Of a DNA stretch of 64,000 nucleotides, positions 42,237-51,008 are shown piece after piece. Position numbers and translations under genes: made by a program. The stretch comes from Azospirillum sp. TSO22-1. GTDB taxonomy: Bacteria; Pseudomonadota; Alphaproteobacteria; Azospirillales; Azospirillaceae. Each line of letters starts with the position of its first letter. Position 1 is the stretch's first letter. Location of the stretch: NCBI RefSeq assembly GCF_003116015.1, contig NZ_LGQZ01000101.1:1-64000 (forward strand). Direction: 5' to 3'. The notes beneath the pieces are model-generated. The model was not told the origin of the DNA, made no database searches, and saw nothing but the letters and a program-made list of their open reading frames with translations.

Positions 42237-43658
42237 ATGCGCCGTCACCGCCGAGCCAAGATCGTCGCCACCGTCGGGCCGTCCAGCGCCGCGCCCGAGA
42301 TGCTGAAACGGCTGTTCCTGGCCGGCGTCGATACCTTCCGCCTGAACTTCAGCCACGGCACGCACGACGACCACGCCCGGGTGCACCGCGCCATCCGCGC
42401 GCTGGAGGCCGAGGTCGGCCGCCCCATCGGCATCCTCCAGGACCTCCAGGGGCCGAAGATCCGCGTCGGCACCATCCGCGACGGCAAGATCACCGTCACG
42501 GCCGGCGAGACGCTCCGCTTCGTGCCGTCCGGCACCGAGGGCGCCCGCGACGCCATCCCGCTGCCGCACCCGGAGATCTTCGCGGCCATCGCGCCGGGGC
42601 ACCACCTGCTGATCGACGATGGCCGCGTGCGCCTCGCCGTCACTGGCCTCGGCGACGATTTCATCGAGGCGAAGGTGGTGACCGGCGGCGTCATCTCGAA
42701 CCGCAAGGGCGTCAACCTGCCGGGCACGGTGCTCGACCTCTCGCCGCTGACCGCGAAGGACCGCGTCGATCTTGCCTTCGGGCTGGAACTCGGCGTCGAT
42801 TGGGTGGCGATGTCCTTCGTGCAGAAACCGGGCGACCTGCTGGAGGCGCGCGGCCTGATCGGCGAGCGCGCCGGGCTGATGGCGAAGATCGAGAAGCCCG
42901 CGGCGCTGGACCGGATCGAGGACATCATCCGCCTGTCCGACGCCATCATGGTCGCCCGCGGCGACCTCGGCGTCGAGATCCCGCACGAGGAGGTGCCGGG
43001 CCGCCAGAAGGAGCTGGTGCGCGCCTGCCGCCTGGCGGTGAAGCCGGTGATCGTCGCCACGCAGATGCTCGACTCCATGGTCGCCGCCCCGACGCCGACG
43101 CGGGCGGAGGCGTCGGACGTGGCGACCGCCATCTACGACGGCGCCGACGCGGTGATGCTGTCGGCGGAATCGGCCAGCGGGTCCTACCCGGTCGAGGCGG
43201 TCGAGATGATGGACCGCATCATCCGCTCGACCGAGCAGCACAAGCTGTACCGCTCGATCATCGACGCTTCCGATCCGGGCGAGGAGCAGACCGCCCCGCA
43301 CGCCGTCGCCGCGGCGGCGGCCGATCTGGCCGAGGTGATCCACGCCACGGCGATCGTCGCCTTCACCTCCAGCGGCACGACGGCGGCGCGCATCGCGCGC
43401 AAACGTCCGGCGGTGTCCGTGCTGGCGATCACGCCGGACCAGGGGGTGTCGCGGCGGCTGTGCCTGCTGTGGGGCGCGCACAGCGTGCTGTCCGAGGACA
43501 TCCACACCTACGAGGAGAGCGTGGAGCGCGCCTGCGCCTTCGCCCAGCGGGAGGAGTTCGCGCGCCCCGGCGACACCATGGTCGTCGTCGCCGGCATCCC
43601 CTTCGCCCAGGCCGGCACCACCAACAACCTGCGGGTGGTGCAGATCAGCCGCAGTTGA
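42237..43658 (+). CDS. pyk: Pyruvate kinase
   Basis: A 473-residue glycolytic enzyme that turns PEP and ADP into pyruvate and ATP. MRRHRRAKIVATVGPSS, then FRLNFSHGTHDDH, the AKIEKPAALDRIEDI segment with the catalytic Lys, and VIVATQMLDSMV are all canonical. The C-terminal domain with TSSGTTAARIARKRPAV binds effectors. ATG at 42237 follows a GAAGAGAC ribosome site; an earlier in-frame ATG codes poor-quality sequence. Apparently monocistronic. Confidence 0.95.
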   Translation: MRRHRRAKIVATVGPSSAAPEMLKRLFLAGVDTFRLNFSHGTHDDHARVHRAIRALEAEVGRPIGILQDLQGPKIRVGTIRDGKITVTAGETLRFVPSGTEGARDAIPLPHPEIFAAIAPGHHLLIDDGRVRLAVTGLGDDFIEAKVVTGGVISNRKGVNLPGTVLDLSPLTAKDRVDLAFGLELGVDWVAMSFVQKPGDLLEARGLIGERAGLMAKIEKPAALDRIEDIIRLSDAIMVARGDLGVEIPHEEVPGRQKELVRACRLAVKPVIVATQMLDSMVAAPTPTRAEASDVATAIYDGADAVMLSAESASGSYPVEAVEMMDRIIRSTEQHKLYRSIIDASDPGEEQTAPHAVAAAAADLAEVIHATAIVAFTSSGTTAARIARKRPAVSVLAITPDQGVSRRLCLLWGAHSVLSEDIHTYEESVERACAFAQREEFARPGDTMVVVAGIPFAQAGTTNNLRVVQISRS

Positions 43659-43759
43659 CCCGGCTGCCGCCTGCAAAGCCGTCATCGACCGCACGCGGGC
43701 CGTGCAATCGCCCCGGAAGTTGAGTACCGTTCGGGAATACGGCCGGAGAGGGGAGGTCC

Positions 43760-44137
43760 ATGCGCGCGCTGCTACGTTTCATCGGTGTGCTGGTTGCCGC
43801 CGCCGCCCTCGCGACCGCGCCGCTGTCGGGCGCGCTGGCCCAGGAGCCGCCGGGACCGCCCAAGGAGGTGGTGGCGGCGTGGGGCTGCATCCTCTTCGGG
43901 ACCGCCGGCACGGCGGGGGCGGTCGCCGCCAACTCGGAGAACCTGATCAACGTCCTGGCCGGCGGCGTCGTCGCGCCGGCCAACCCGGCGATCCTCTACA
44001 TCGGCTTGGCCGGCGTGGTGTTCACCACCTTCTGCACGCTGGGCATGCAACTGACGCCGCTCTACCTGCATTACTTCCAGCCCGCACCGGCGGCCCCGGA
44101 TGAAACCCTTGCCCTGGCGGGCGAGGGCGAGGGGTAA
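43760..44137 (+). CDS. Small exported membrane protein of unknown function
   Basis: A 125-residue protein. It has a Sec signal peptide (MRALLRFIGVLVAAAALATA, cleavage near GALAQ) and two further hydrophobic segments (IGLAGVVFTTFCTLGMQLTP is the second), followed by an acidic tail. I do not recognise the family. The GGAGAGGGGAGG sequence just before ATG is a strong ribosome site. It sits between pyk and the 2-oxoacid oxidoreductase operon; no functional hint follows. Confidence 0.65.
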   Translation: MRALLRFIGVLVAAAALATAPLSGALAQEPPGPPKEVVAAWGCILFGTAGTAGAVAANSENLINVLAGGVVAPANPAILYIGLAGVVFTTFCTLGMQLTPLYLHYFQPAPAAPDETLALAGEGEG

Positions 44138-44445
44138 GCCCCGCTCGGCGGTGCAATCGCGCCGTTCTGTCGACTTGGGCGCCGCCTGCGAGCGCCGGCC
44201 CGACGCCTTCCCGCGGCGGCGGGGAGAGGAGCCTACGCCCACGCCAGCGCTTGCGGAATCGCACAAGGAGTGCATGTAATAAGAGAGAACGGCTTCGGCC
44301 GTGCGAGAACCCGGCACTCCCATCGAACGGTGGGGCAAGACGGCCGGGACTTGGGAGGAAACATGAGGTCCAGGACGCCCCGCCGCGGCAGCGCGGCGGT
44401 CGGTGGGCCGTCGCGATCGGCCCGCAACACCCGTGGAGGTGCGGC
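44138..44445. other. Leader region of the 2-oxoacid oxidoreductase operon
   Basis: These 308 bp hold no recognised gene except the small ORF listed at 44363-44449. A CGCCGCGGCAG/GCGCGGCGGT-type hairpin lies near 44380-44400. A plausible promoter is not obvious. Two stretches of AGGAG (near 44268 and 44353) precede short frames. No terminator with a T run is seen after the preceding gene. Confidence 0.4.
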
Positions 44446-44449
44446 ATGA
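44363..44449 (+). CDS. Possible 28-residue leader peptide coupled to the oxidoreductase gene
   Basis: ATG at 44363 has a near-perfect ribosome site (GGGAGGAAAC), and the frame runs 28 codons to a TGA that overlaps the next ATG as ATGA. The peptide is very basic (MRSRTPRRGSAAVGGPSRSA, then 8 more). Such a short frame with strong signals may drive translational coupling. It could also be chance in GC-rich DNA, so the call is tentative. Confidence 0.35.
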   Translation: MRSRTPRRGSAAVGGPSRSARNTRGGAA

Positions 44450-46239
44450 GGCCGACCGACACCGGCTCCCCCGACTATTTCCACCGCGTCGTCGATTGCC
44501 AGTGGGCCTGCCCCGCCCACACGCCGGTCCCCGAATACATCCGGCTGATCGCTGCGGGCCGCTACGATGACGCCTACCTGATCAACTGGAAGTCCAACGT
44601 CTTCCCCGGCATCCTCGGCCGCACCTGCGACCGCCCGTGCGAGCCCGCCTGCCGCCGTGGCCGGGTGGAGGCGGAGCCGGTGGCGATCTGCCGCCTGAAG
44701 CGCGTCGCCGCCGACCACAAGGGGCCAGACGTGCGCGCCCGCTTCCCCCGGGCGCCTGCCGTGAAGAACGGCAAGCGCGTGGCGCTGATCGGCGCCGGGC
44801 CGGCCTCGCTGACGGTGGCGCGCGACTTGGTGCCGCTCGGTTACCACGTCGTGGTGTACGACGGCGAGGCCAAGGGCGGCGGCATGATGCGCAGCCAGAT
44901 CCCGCGCTTCCGCCTGCCCGACGCGGTGCTCGACGAGGAGGTCGGGCAGATCCTCGACATGGGCGTCGAGACCCGCTTCGGCACCTGGGTGAGCAGTCTG
45001 ACGGCGGTGCTGGACGAGGGCTACGACGCCGTGTTCGTCGGCACCGGCGCGCCGCGCGGGCGTGACGTCGACGTGCCCGGCCGCGCGGAGGCGGCGGCCA
45101 ACATCCACATCGGCATCGACTGGCTGTCCTCGGTCTCCTTCGGGCACACCGGGCGGATCGGCAGGCGGGTCATCGTGCTGGGCGGCGGCAACACCGCCAT
45201 GGACTGCTGCCGCACCGCCCGCCGCCTCGGCGGCGAGGACGTGGCCGTGGTGGTGCGCAGCGGCTTCGAGGAGATGAAGGCCTCCCCCTGGGAGAAGGAG
45301 GACGCGCTGCACGAGGGCATCCCGATCCACAACTTCCTCGTGCCCAAGGCCTTCACGCACGCACGCGGCAAGCTCACGGGCGTCGTCTTCGAGAAGGTCG
45401 CCGCGCGGTACGACGATAAGGGCCGGCGCAGCCTGATCCCGACCGGCGAGCCGGACGTCCACATGGCGTGCGACGACGTGCTGGTCGCCATCGGGCAGGA
45501 CAACGCCTTCCCCTGGATCGAGCGCGACGCCGGCATCGGCTTCGACCGCTGGGGGCTGCCGACGGTGGACCCGGTCACCTTCCAGTCCAGCAACCCCAAG
45601 GTCTTCTTCGGCGGCGACGCGGCGTTCGGGCCGAAGAACATCATCACCGCGGTGGCGCAGGGGCACGAGGCGGCGATCTCCATCGACGCCTTCTGCCAGG
45701 GATCCCCCCTGACCGACCGGCCGCCGCCGCACGTCACGCTCATCAGCCAGAAGATGGGCCTGCACGAGTGGAGCTACGACAACGACGTCTCCGTCGACAC
45801 CCGCCACAAGGTGCCGCTGCGCGAGACCGCGGTGGCGCTGAAGGACGTGCGGGTCGAGGTGGAGCTGGGCTTCGACGTCGATCTCGCGTGGCAGGAGGCG
45901 CAGCGCTGCCTGAACTGCGACGTGCAGACGGCGTTCGGGCCGGCCCTGTGCATCGAGTGCGACGCCTGCCTCGACATCTGCCCGGTGGACTGCCTGACCA
46001 TCGCCGAGGACGGCGGGGAGGGCGAGCTGCTGACCCGCCTGAAGGCGCCGAAGCTGCACGCCGACCAACCGACCTACGTGTCCGGCGCGCTGAAGACCGG
46101 CCGCCTCATGGTGAAGGACGAGGACGTCTGCCTGCACTGCGGCCTGTGCGCCGAGCGCTGCCCCACGGGAGCCTGGGACATGCAGAAGTTCTTCCTGGAA
46201 ATGAGCCACGCCGGAGGGGCCGCATGCCGCAGCCGCTAG
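44446..46239 (+). CDS. FAD/Fe-S oxidoreductase partner of 2-oxoacid:acceptor oxidoreductase (KorC/GltD-like)
   Basis: A 597-residue flavoprotein. The N-terminal Cys domain (CQWACPAHTPVPEY and RTCDRPCEPACRRG) resembles GltD and DPD. It is followed by FAD (ALIGAGPASLTVA) and NAD(P) (IVLGGGNTAMDCCRTARRLG) Rossmann motifs. The C terminus carries two Cys-rich clusters (CIECDACLDICPVDC and CLHCGLCAERCP), suited to two [4Fe-4S]. It may pass electrons between the oxidoreductase and NAD(P)H, as KorC does in Azoarcus-type 2-oxoglutarate:NADP+ oxidoreductases. ATG at 44446 follows GGAGGTGCGGC. KorA starts 16 nt before its end. Confidence 0.83.
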   Translation: MRPTDTGSPDYFHRVVDCQWACPAHTPVPEYIRLIAAGRYDDAYLINWKSNVFPGILGRTCDRPCEPACRRGRVEAEPVAICRLKRVAADHKGPDVRARFPRAPAVKNGKRVALIGAGPASLTVARDLVPLGYHVVVYDGEAKGGGMMRSQIPRFRLPDAVLDEEVGQILDMGVETRFGTWVSSLTAVLDEGYDAVFVGTGAPRGRDVDVPGRAEAAANIHIGIDWLSSVSFGHTGRIGRRVIVLGGGNTAMDCCRTARRLGGEDVAVVVRSGFEEMKASPWEKEDALHEGIPIHNFLVPKAFTHARGKLTGVVFEKVAARYDDKGRRSLIPTGEPDVHMACDDVLVAIGQDNAFPWIERDAGIGFDRWGLPTVDPVTFQSSNPKVFFGGDAAFGPKNIITAVAQGHEAAISIDAFCQGSPLTDRPPPHVTLISQKMGLHEWSYDNDVSVDTRHKVPLRETAVALKDVRVEVELGFDVDLAWQEAQRCLNCDVQTAFGPALCIECDACLDICPVDCLTIAEDGGEGELLTRLKAPKLHADQPTYVSGALKTGRLMVKDEDVCLHCGLCAERCPTGAWDMQKFFLEMSHAGGAACRSR

Positions 46240-48080
46240 AGCGCCCCACGATGGACAAGACCAACGACTTCGTCGTCAAGTTCGCCAACGTCAACGGCTC
46301 CGGTTCGGCCAGCGCCAACCAGCTGTTCGCCAAGGCCGTCCTGCGCATGGGCGTGCCGGTGGCCAGCCGCAACATCTTCCCGTCCAACATCCAGGGCCTG
46401 CCGACCTGGTACGAGGTGCGGGTGTCGGAAGCCGGTCACCGCGGCCGGCGCGGCGGCGTCGATCTCATGGTCGCCATGAACCCGCAGACCTGGGACCGCG
46501 ACGTGGCGGAAATGGAGCCCGGCGGCTATCTCCTTTATGACAGCACCAAGCCGCTGCCCCCCTCGCGCTTCCGCGACGACGTGACGGTGATCGGCGTGCC
46601 GCTGACCGCGCTGTGCAACGCCGAATACGCCGACCCGCGGCAGCGCCAGCTGTTCAAGAACATCCTGTACGTCGGCGTGCTCTCCGCGCTCCTCGACATG
46701 GACGTCGCCGAGATCGAGCGCCTGCTGGGCGAGCAGTTCAAGGGCAAGGAGAAGCTGATCGCCGCCAACGTGCACGCCCTGCACCTCGGCCGCGACCATG
46801 CGCTCGAGACCCTGCAATGCCCGATCGGGCTGCGGGTGAAGCGCTCGGACGCGGTGGGCGACCGCATCTTCGTGGACGGCAACAACGCCGCGGCGCTGGG
46901 CTGCGTCTACGGCGGCGCCACGGTGGCGGCGTGGTACCCGATCACGCCGTCCACCTCGGTCGCCGAAGCGTTCATGAAGCACTGCAAGGCGTTCCGCACC
47001 GACCCGGACACCGGCAAGGCGCGCTGCGCCATCGTGCAGACCGAGGACGAGCTGGCCGCCATCGGCATGGTCATCGGCGCGGCGTGGAACGGGGCGCGGG
47101 CCTTCACCGCCACCTCCGGCCCGGGCATCTCGCTGATGCAGGAGTTCCTGGGCCTCGCGTACTTCGCCGAGATCCCGGCGGTGATCATCGACGTGCAGCG
47201 TGGCGGCCCGTCCACCGGCATGCCGACCCGCACGCAGCAGTCCGACCTGCTGCTCGCCGCCTACGCCTCGCACGGCGACACGAAGCATGTCCTGCTGTTC
47301 CCCGAGGACCCGCGGGAGTGCTTCGACTTCGCCGCCACCGCGCTCGATCTCGCCGACCGGCTGCAGACGCCGGTGTTCGTCATGACCGACCTCGACATCG
47401 GCATGAACGACTGGCTGTGCGAGCCCTTCGTCTGGGACGACTCCCGCCGCATGGACCGCGGCAAGGTGATGACCGCCGAGGAGCTGGAGGCCGGCGCCGA
47501 CTTCGGCCGCTACAAGGACGTGGACGGGGACGGCATCCCCTGGCGCACCTACCCCGGCACGCACCCGACGAAGGGGGCCTACTTCACCCGCGGCACCAGC
47601 CGCGATCCCTACGCCCGCTACACCGAGGAAGGCTCGGTCTACGTCGACAACATGCAGCGCCTGCTGCGCAAGTTCGCCACGGCGGCCCAACTGGTGCCCG
47701 CCGCGGTGCCGCGCCCGGCCCGCCAGCCGACGCGGGTCGGCGTGATCCACTACGGCTCCACCGCGCCGGCCATGCAGGAGGCACTGGGGATGCTGGACGG
47801 GCAAGGGCTGCACGTGGACGCGCTGCGGGTGCGCGCCTTCCCCTTCGGCGACGAGGTGATCGACTTCGTCGAGCGCCACGACACCGTCTTCGTGGTCGAG
47901 CAGAACCGCGACGCCCAGCTGCGCACGCTGCTGGTCAACGAGGGCGCCGTCGATCCCGCGAAGCTGGTGCCGGTTCTGCACTACGACGGCACGCCGATCA
48001 CCGCCCGCTTCATCGCCGGGGACATTGCCGGGAAGCTCTCGGCCCTCACCATCGTGCCGCTGCGCAAGGCCCTGCCATGA
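46224..48080 (+). CDS. korA: 2-oxoacid:acceptor oxidoreductase, alpha (gamma-alpha fused) subunit
   Basis: A 618-residue subunit with the gamma domain first (residues about 10-190, starting KFANVNGSGSASANQLFAKA) and the alpha domain after it (AAWYPITPSTSVAEAF, TSGPGISLMQEFLGLA, QRGGPSTGMPTRTQQSDLLL). It oxidises a 2-oxoacid, probably 2-oxoglutarate, to the acyl-CoA with its beta partner. ATG at 46224 has GGAGGGGCC before it; MDKTND nine codons later is an alternative. Oxygen-tolerant versions of this two-subunit type occur in aerobic alphaproteobacteria. Confidence 0.88.
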   Translation: MPQPLERPTMDKTNDFVVKFANVNGSGSASANQLFAKAVLRMGVPVASRNIFPSNIQGLPTWYEVRVSEAGHRGRRGGVDLMVAMNPQTWDRDVAEMEPGGYLLYDSTKPLPPSRFRDDVTVIGVPLTALCNAEYADPRQRQLFKNILYVGVLSALLDMDVAEIERLLGEQFKGKEKLIAANVHALHLGRDHALETLQCPIGLRVKRSDAVGDRIFVDGNNAAALGCVYGGATVAAWYPITPSTSVAEAFMKHCKAFRTDPDTGKARCAIVQTEDELAAIGMVIGAAWNGARAFTATSGPGISLMQEFLGLAYFAEIPAVIIDVQRGGPSTGMPTRTQQSDLLLAAYASHGDTKHVLLFPEDPRECFDFAATALDLADRLQTPVFVMTDLDIGMNDWLCEPFVWDDSRRMDRGKVMTAEELEAGADFGRYKDVDGDGIPWRTYPGTHPTKGAYFTRGTSRDPYARYTEEGSVYVDNMQRLLRKFATAAQLVPAAVPRPARQPTRVGVIHYGSTAPAMQEALGMLDGQGLHVDALRVRAFPFGDEVIDFVERHDTVFVVEQNRDAQLRTLLVNEGAVDPAKLVPVLHYDGTPITARFIAGDIAGKLSALTIVPLRKALP

Positions 48081-49129
48081 CCTACCTGAAGCCGCACTTC
48101 CGCAACCCCGCCCTGCCGTCCAACGCGCTGGGCTACACACGGCGCGACTACGAGGGCGCGGTGTCGACGCTGTGCGCCGGCTGCGGCCACGATTCGATCA
48201 GCGCCGCCATCGTGCAGGCCTGCTTCGAGCTGGACCTGCCGCCGCACCGGCTGGCCAAGCTGTCGGGCATCGGCTGCTCGTCGAAGACGCCGACCTACTT
48301 CCTGGGCGCCTCGCACGGCTTCAACAGCGTGCACGGGCGCATGCCCTCGGTGCTGACGGGAGCGAACCTCGCCAACCGGGACCTCGTGTACCTGGGCGTG
48401 TCCGGCGATGGCGACAGCGCGTCCATCGGCCTGGGGCAGTTCGTCCACGCCATGCGGCGCGGCGTCAACATGCTCTACATCGTCGAGAACAACGGCGTGT
48501 ACGGCCTGACCAAGGGCCAGTTCTCGGCCACCGCCGACAAGGGCTCGAAGAGCAAGAAGGGCGCCGTCAACCCCGACGATCCCATCGACCTCGTGTCGCT
48601 GGCGCTGCAGATGGGCGCCACCTTCGTCGGCCGCGGCTTCTCCGGCGACAAGGCGCAGCTGGTGCCGCTGATCAAGGCGGCGCTGCGCCACCGCGGGGTG
48701 GCCTTCCTCGACGTGCTCAGCCCGTGCGTGACCTTCAACAACCACCCCGGCTCGACCAAGAGCTACGACTATGTCCGCGAGCACAACGCGGTGTTCAACC
48801 GCCCCGACGTCGTGCCGCACCGCGAGGCGATCACCGCCGACTCTGCGCCGGGCGAACTCGTCACGGTGACGCTGCACGACGGTTCGGTGGTGCGGCTGCG
48901 CCCGGTGGCGGGCGACCACGACGTGCACGACCGCATCGCGGCGATGAACCACCTCGCCGAGCGGCAGGCGGAGGGGGAGATCGTCACCGGCCTGCTCTAC
49001 GTCGATCCGGACGCCGGCGACCTGCACGACCGTTTGAACACGGTGGACACGCCGCTCAACCGGCTCAATGATGCGGAACTGTGTCCCGGCGCGGCGACGC
49101 TGGCCAGAGTCAACGCCGCGCTGCGGTGA
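48077..49129 (+). CDS. korB: 2-oxoacid:acceptor oxidoreductase, beta (TPP-binding) subunit
   Basis: A 350-residue subunit that binds thiamine diphosphate and Mg through GDGDSASIGLGQF...ENNGVYGLTKGQ. The cluster ligands start with CAGCGHDSISAA near residue 32 and include GCSSKTPTYF. Its ATG overlaps the korA stop (ATGA), so the subunits are made in parallel. Two-subunit enzymes of this type use ferredoxin or, with a KorC-like partner, NADP. They could supply low-potential electrons to the corrinoid activator elsewhere in the window (inference). Confidence 0.9.
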   Translation: MTYLKPHFRNPALPSNALGYTRRDYEGAVSTLCAGCGHDSISAAIVQACFELDLPPHRLAKLSGIGCSSKTPTYFLGASHGFNSVHGRMPSVLTGANLANRDLVYLGVSGDGDSASIGLGQFVHAMRRGVNMLYIVENNGVYGLTKGQFSATADKGSKSKKGAVNPDDPIDLVSLALQMGATFVGRGFSGDKAQLVPLIKAALRHRGVAFLDVLSPCVTFNNHPGSTKSYDYVREHNAVFNRPDVVPHREAITADSAPGELVTVTLHDGSVVRLRPVAGDHDVHDRIAAMNHLAERQAEGEIVTGLLYVDPDAGDLHDRLNTVDTPLNRLNDAELCPGAATLARVNAALR

Positions 49130-49159
49130 GCGAATGAATCAAAGGGGAAGGGGAGAAGA

Positions 49160-49978
49160 ATGAGCATCCAGCATCTGCTCGTGCATGTGGACGCCACCGA
49201 GCGCGCGACGGCGCGGCTCGACTTCGCGGTGGCGCTGGCCAAGCGCTTCCAGGCCAGGCTGACCGGCCTGTTCGCCCAGAAGGAGAGCTTCGGGCCGAGC
49301 ATCGTCGCCCGGCGCGCCAGCGACGCCCTGCTGAAGTCCATGGACGAGACCCGCGCCCGCTTCGAGGCGGCGGTGGCGGCGGCCGGTGTCACCGGCGAAT
49401 GGTGGCAGGTCGAGAACGGCGATCACACCAACGTCGTCACCCAGACGGTGATCTGTGCCCGCTACGCCGACCTGACGATCCTCGGCCAGCACGACCCCGA
49501 CGCCTCGGTGATGCCGGAGGACGTGATCGAGCAGGTGCTGCTGAACTCCGGCCGGCCGGTGCTGGTGTTCCCGCATATCGGCCGCTTCGGCGCGCCGGGC
49601 GGCAAGACGCTGATCGCCTGGAACGGCAGCCGCGAGGCGGCGCGCGCGGTGAACGACGCCATTCCCTTCATGAAGGGGTCGGAATCGGTGACGGTTCTGG
49701 CGGTGCACGCCGGCGAGATGCCGCACGACCCCGGCAAGGTGCCGAACGTCGACATCGTCGCCCACCTCGCCGCGCACGGCATCACGGCGACCCTGGAGCG
49801 CCTGCCGCTCAGCGAGATCGCCTTTGCCGACGCGCTGCTGAACCGCGCCTACGAGACGGACTCGAACCTGCTGGTGATGGGCGGCTACGGCCAGTACGGC
49901 TTCCCGCACCTGCTGCGCGGCTCGAACACCCGGCACATCCTGCGTACGCTGACCCTGCCGGCGCTGCTGTCGCATTGA
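49160..49978 (+). CDS. Universal stress protein with two UspA domains
   Basis: A 272-residue protein made of two UspA-like halves. The first opens IQHLLVHVDATERATARLDF and the second TLIAWNGSREAARAV (from about residue 150). The second carries GGYGQYGFPHLLRGSNTRHI, close to the ATP-binding G-x2-G-x9-G-S/T pattern. Cytosolic stress or energy sensor. It lies 30 bp after korB and may be co-transcribed with the oxidoreductase. Confidence 0.88.
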   Translation: MSIQHLLVHVDATERATARLDFAVALAKRFQARLTGLFAQKESFGPSIVARRASDALLKSMDETRARFEAAVAAAGVTGEWWQVENGDHTNVVTQTVICARYADLTILGQHDPDASVMPEDVIEQVLLNSGRPVLVFPHIGRFGAPGGKTLIAWNGSREAARAVNDAIPFMKGSESVTVLAVHAGEMPHDPGKVPNVDIVAHLAAHGITATLERLPLSEIAFADALLNRAYETDSNLLVMGGYGQYGFPHLLRGSNTRHILRTLTLPALLSH

Positions 49979-49985
49979 TAATTAA

Positions 49986-50084
49986 GGCCCCTCCCCCCTC
50001 GCGGGGGAGGGGTTGGGGAGAGGGGGACAAGTTACTTTCCGCCACCCTCTCCCCAACCCCTCTCCCGTCGAGGGAGAGGGGCTC
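49986..50084. repeat. GC-rich palindromic intergenic repeat (family B)
   Basis: It has GGCCCCTCCCCCCTCG...GGGGGAGGGG and CCCCTCTCCCGTCGAGGGAG hairpins with a 25-30 bp spacer. It is almost the mirror of the copy at 7030-7141. It fills the convergent gap between the universal stress gene and the next gene. Confidence 0.8.
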
Positions 50085-50089
50085 AATTG

Positions 50090-50746
50090 TCAATGCACCG
50101 TCGTCGGCCGCCCGTCGCCGGCGCGTCGGCCGCGCACCGAGGTCAGGCAGAAGGCGTGCCAGCACAGGTCGACCATGGCGGCCGGCACCTCCTCGGTGTC
50201 GTAGCCAGCCATGGCGTAGGTGCCGGAGGCGTGCGCCATCGCCGCTCCCACCGCGTTGGCGCTCAGCCCGGTCGCCGAGCCGACCAGCGCCAGCGTCTGC
50301 CCCAGCGCCGCCGCGTCCAGGCGCACCGAGGCCGGGGCCACCGTCATCTCCAGCGTCTCGCCGCGCAGGCGGCCGACCGCCACGTAGGCCTCCAGCAGGT
50401 CGTCGCGGTCCTCCGGCCGCAGCACGGCGGCAACCACGCGGCTGCCCGACAGGCGGCCGACGCCGTCGAACTCGAACACCACCGCGCGCTCGCTCTGGTG
50501 GGCGTCGGCGAGGATGGCGGCCTTGCCGGACAGCGGACCGGCGGAGATGCGCGCCGCCTCCTCGAACAGCTCGGGGCTGCCGCCGGCCTCGGTGTGCACC
50601 ACAAGCGGGCCGTCGGTCACCGCCACGGTCGCCAGCAGGCGCGCCATGAAGTCCACCGTGGTCGCCGGCTGGTCGTCGTCGTTGCCCTGGAGCAGGTCGG
50701 TGCCGCGGCGGAGCATGATCTCCGCGAAGCTGAACTCGTCGTCCAA
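50090..50746 (-). CDS. Protein of unknown function behind a structured leader
   Basis: I do not recognise this 218-residue acidic protein. It begins MDDEFSFAEIMLRRGTDLLQ, has mixed alpha/beta character, two Cys/Trp residues in MVDLCWHAFCLTS and no membrane segment. The proposed start is TTG at 50744-50746, because AGGAG lies 8 nt before it and no ATG is placed well. A start at GTG near 50953 would add 69 residues of unrelated composition that run through hairpins. It stands opposite a divergent LysR gene only after a 262 bp gap, so context is silent. Confidence 0.6.
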   Translation of the reverse strand: MDDEFSFAEIMLRRGTDLLQGNDDDQPATTVDFMARLLATVAVTDGPLVVHTEAGGSPELFEEAARISAGPLSGKAAILADAHQSERAVVFEFDGVGRLSGSRVVAAVLRPEDRDDLLEAYVAVGRLRGETLEMTVAPASVRLDAAALGQTLALVGSATGLSANAVGAAMAHASGTYAMAGYDTEEVPAAMVDLCWHAFCLTSVRGRRAGDGRPTTVH

Positions 50747-50780
50747 AATGCCGTCTCCTGAAGAATCGGGCGCATAAAAG

Positions 50781-50812
50781 CGAAAAGGCCGGACCCAGGT
50801 CCAGCCTTTTCG
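50781..50812 (-). terminator. Hairpin in the 5' leader, possible attenuator
   Basis: In the leftward sense CGAAAAGGC-T-GGACC and GGTCC-G-GCCTTTTCG pair (14 bp with one mismatch, loop TG), followed by CTTTTAT. It lies about 34 bp before the TTG start and some 140 bp after a TTGACT-17-CATGCT promoter (50961-50989). Two mutually exclusive small hairpins (GAGTG-ACC-CACTC and CCCAC-TCAG-GTGGG) sit further upstream near 50906-50920, so this may be a regulated terminator. Confidence 0.5.
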
Positions 50813-51008
50813 GTCTCCGACAAGCGGAGGCTTCCGGCGGAAATCCCCGTTTCCAGGGTCTCGCGCAAGACGTAGCCGCCGGCTGTGCGTCTGCGCATGA
50901 GGCCCACCTGAGTGGGTCACTCCCGTGGTCCGTACCTCACCGGTCCCGGCCACAAGTCAAAGCATGCGCCTGTGACAGGAATGAGTCAAAGGCGCTGAGG
51001 TCGTAGGC

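Noticed and set aside
44138..44362. N-terminal extension of the FAD/Fe-S oxidoreductase gene to 44251
   Set aside because: The upstream in-frame sequence is Arg-rich and unlike GltD-type N termini. The ATG at 44446 has a strong ribosome site and begins the conserved Cys domain.
50617..50907. Leader peptide for tryptophan-type attenuation before the gene at 50090-50746
   Set aside because: No run of one amino acid codon occurs in any short leader frame. The two TGG codons lie inside the terminator stem by chance.
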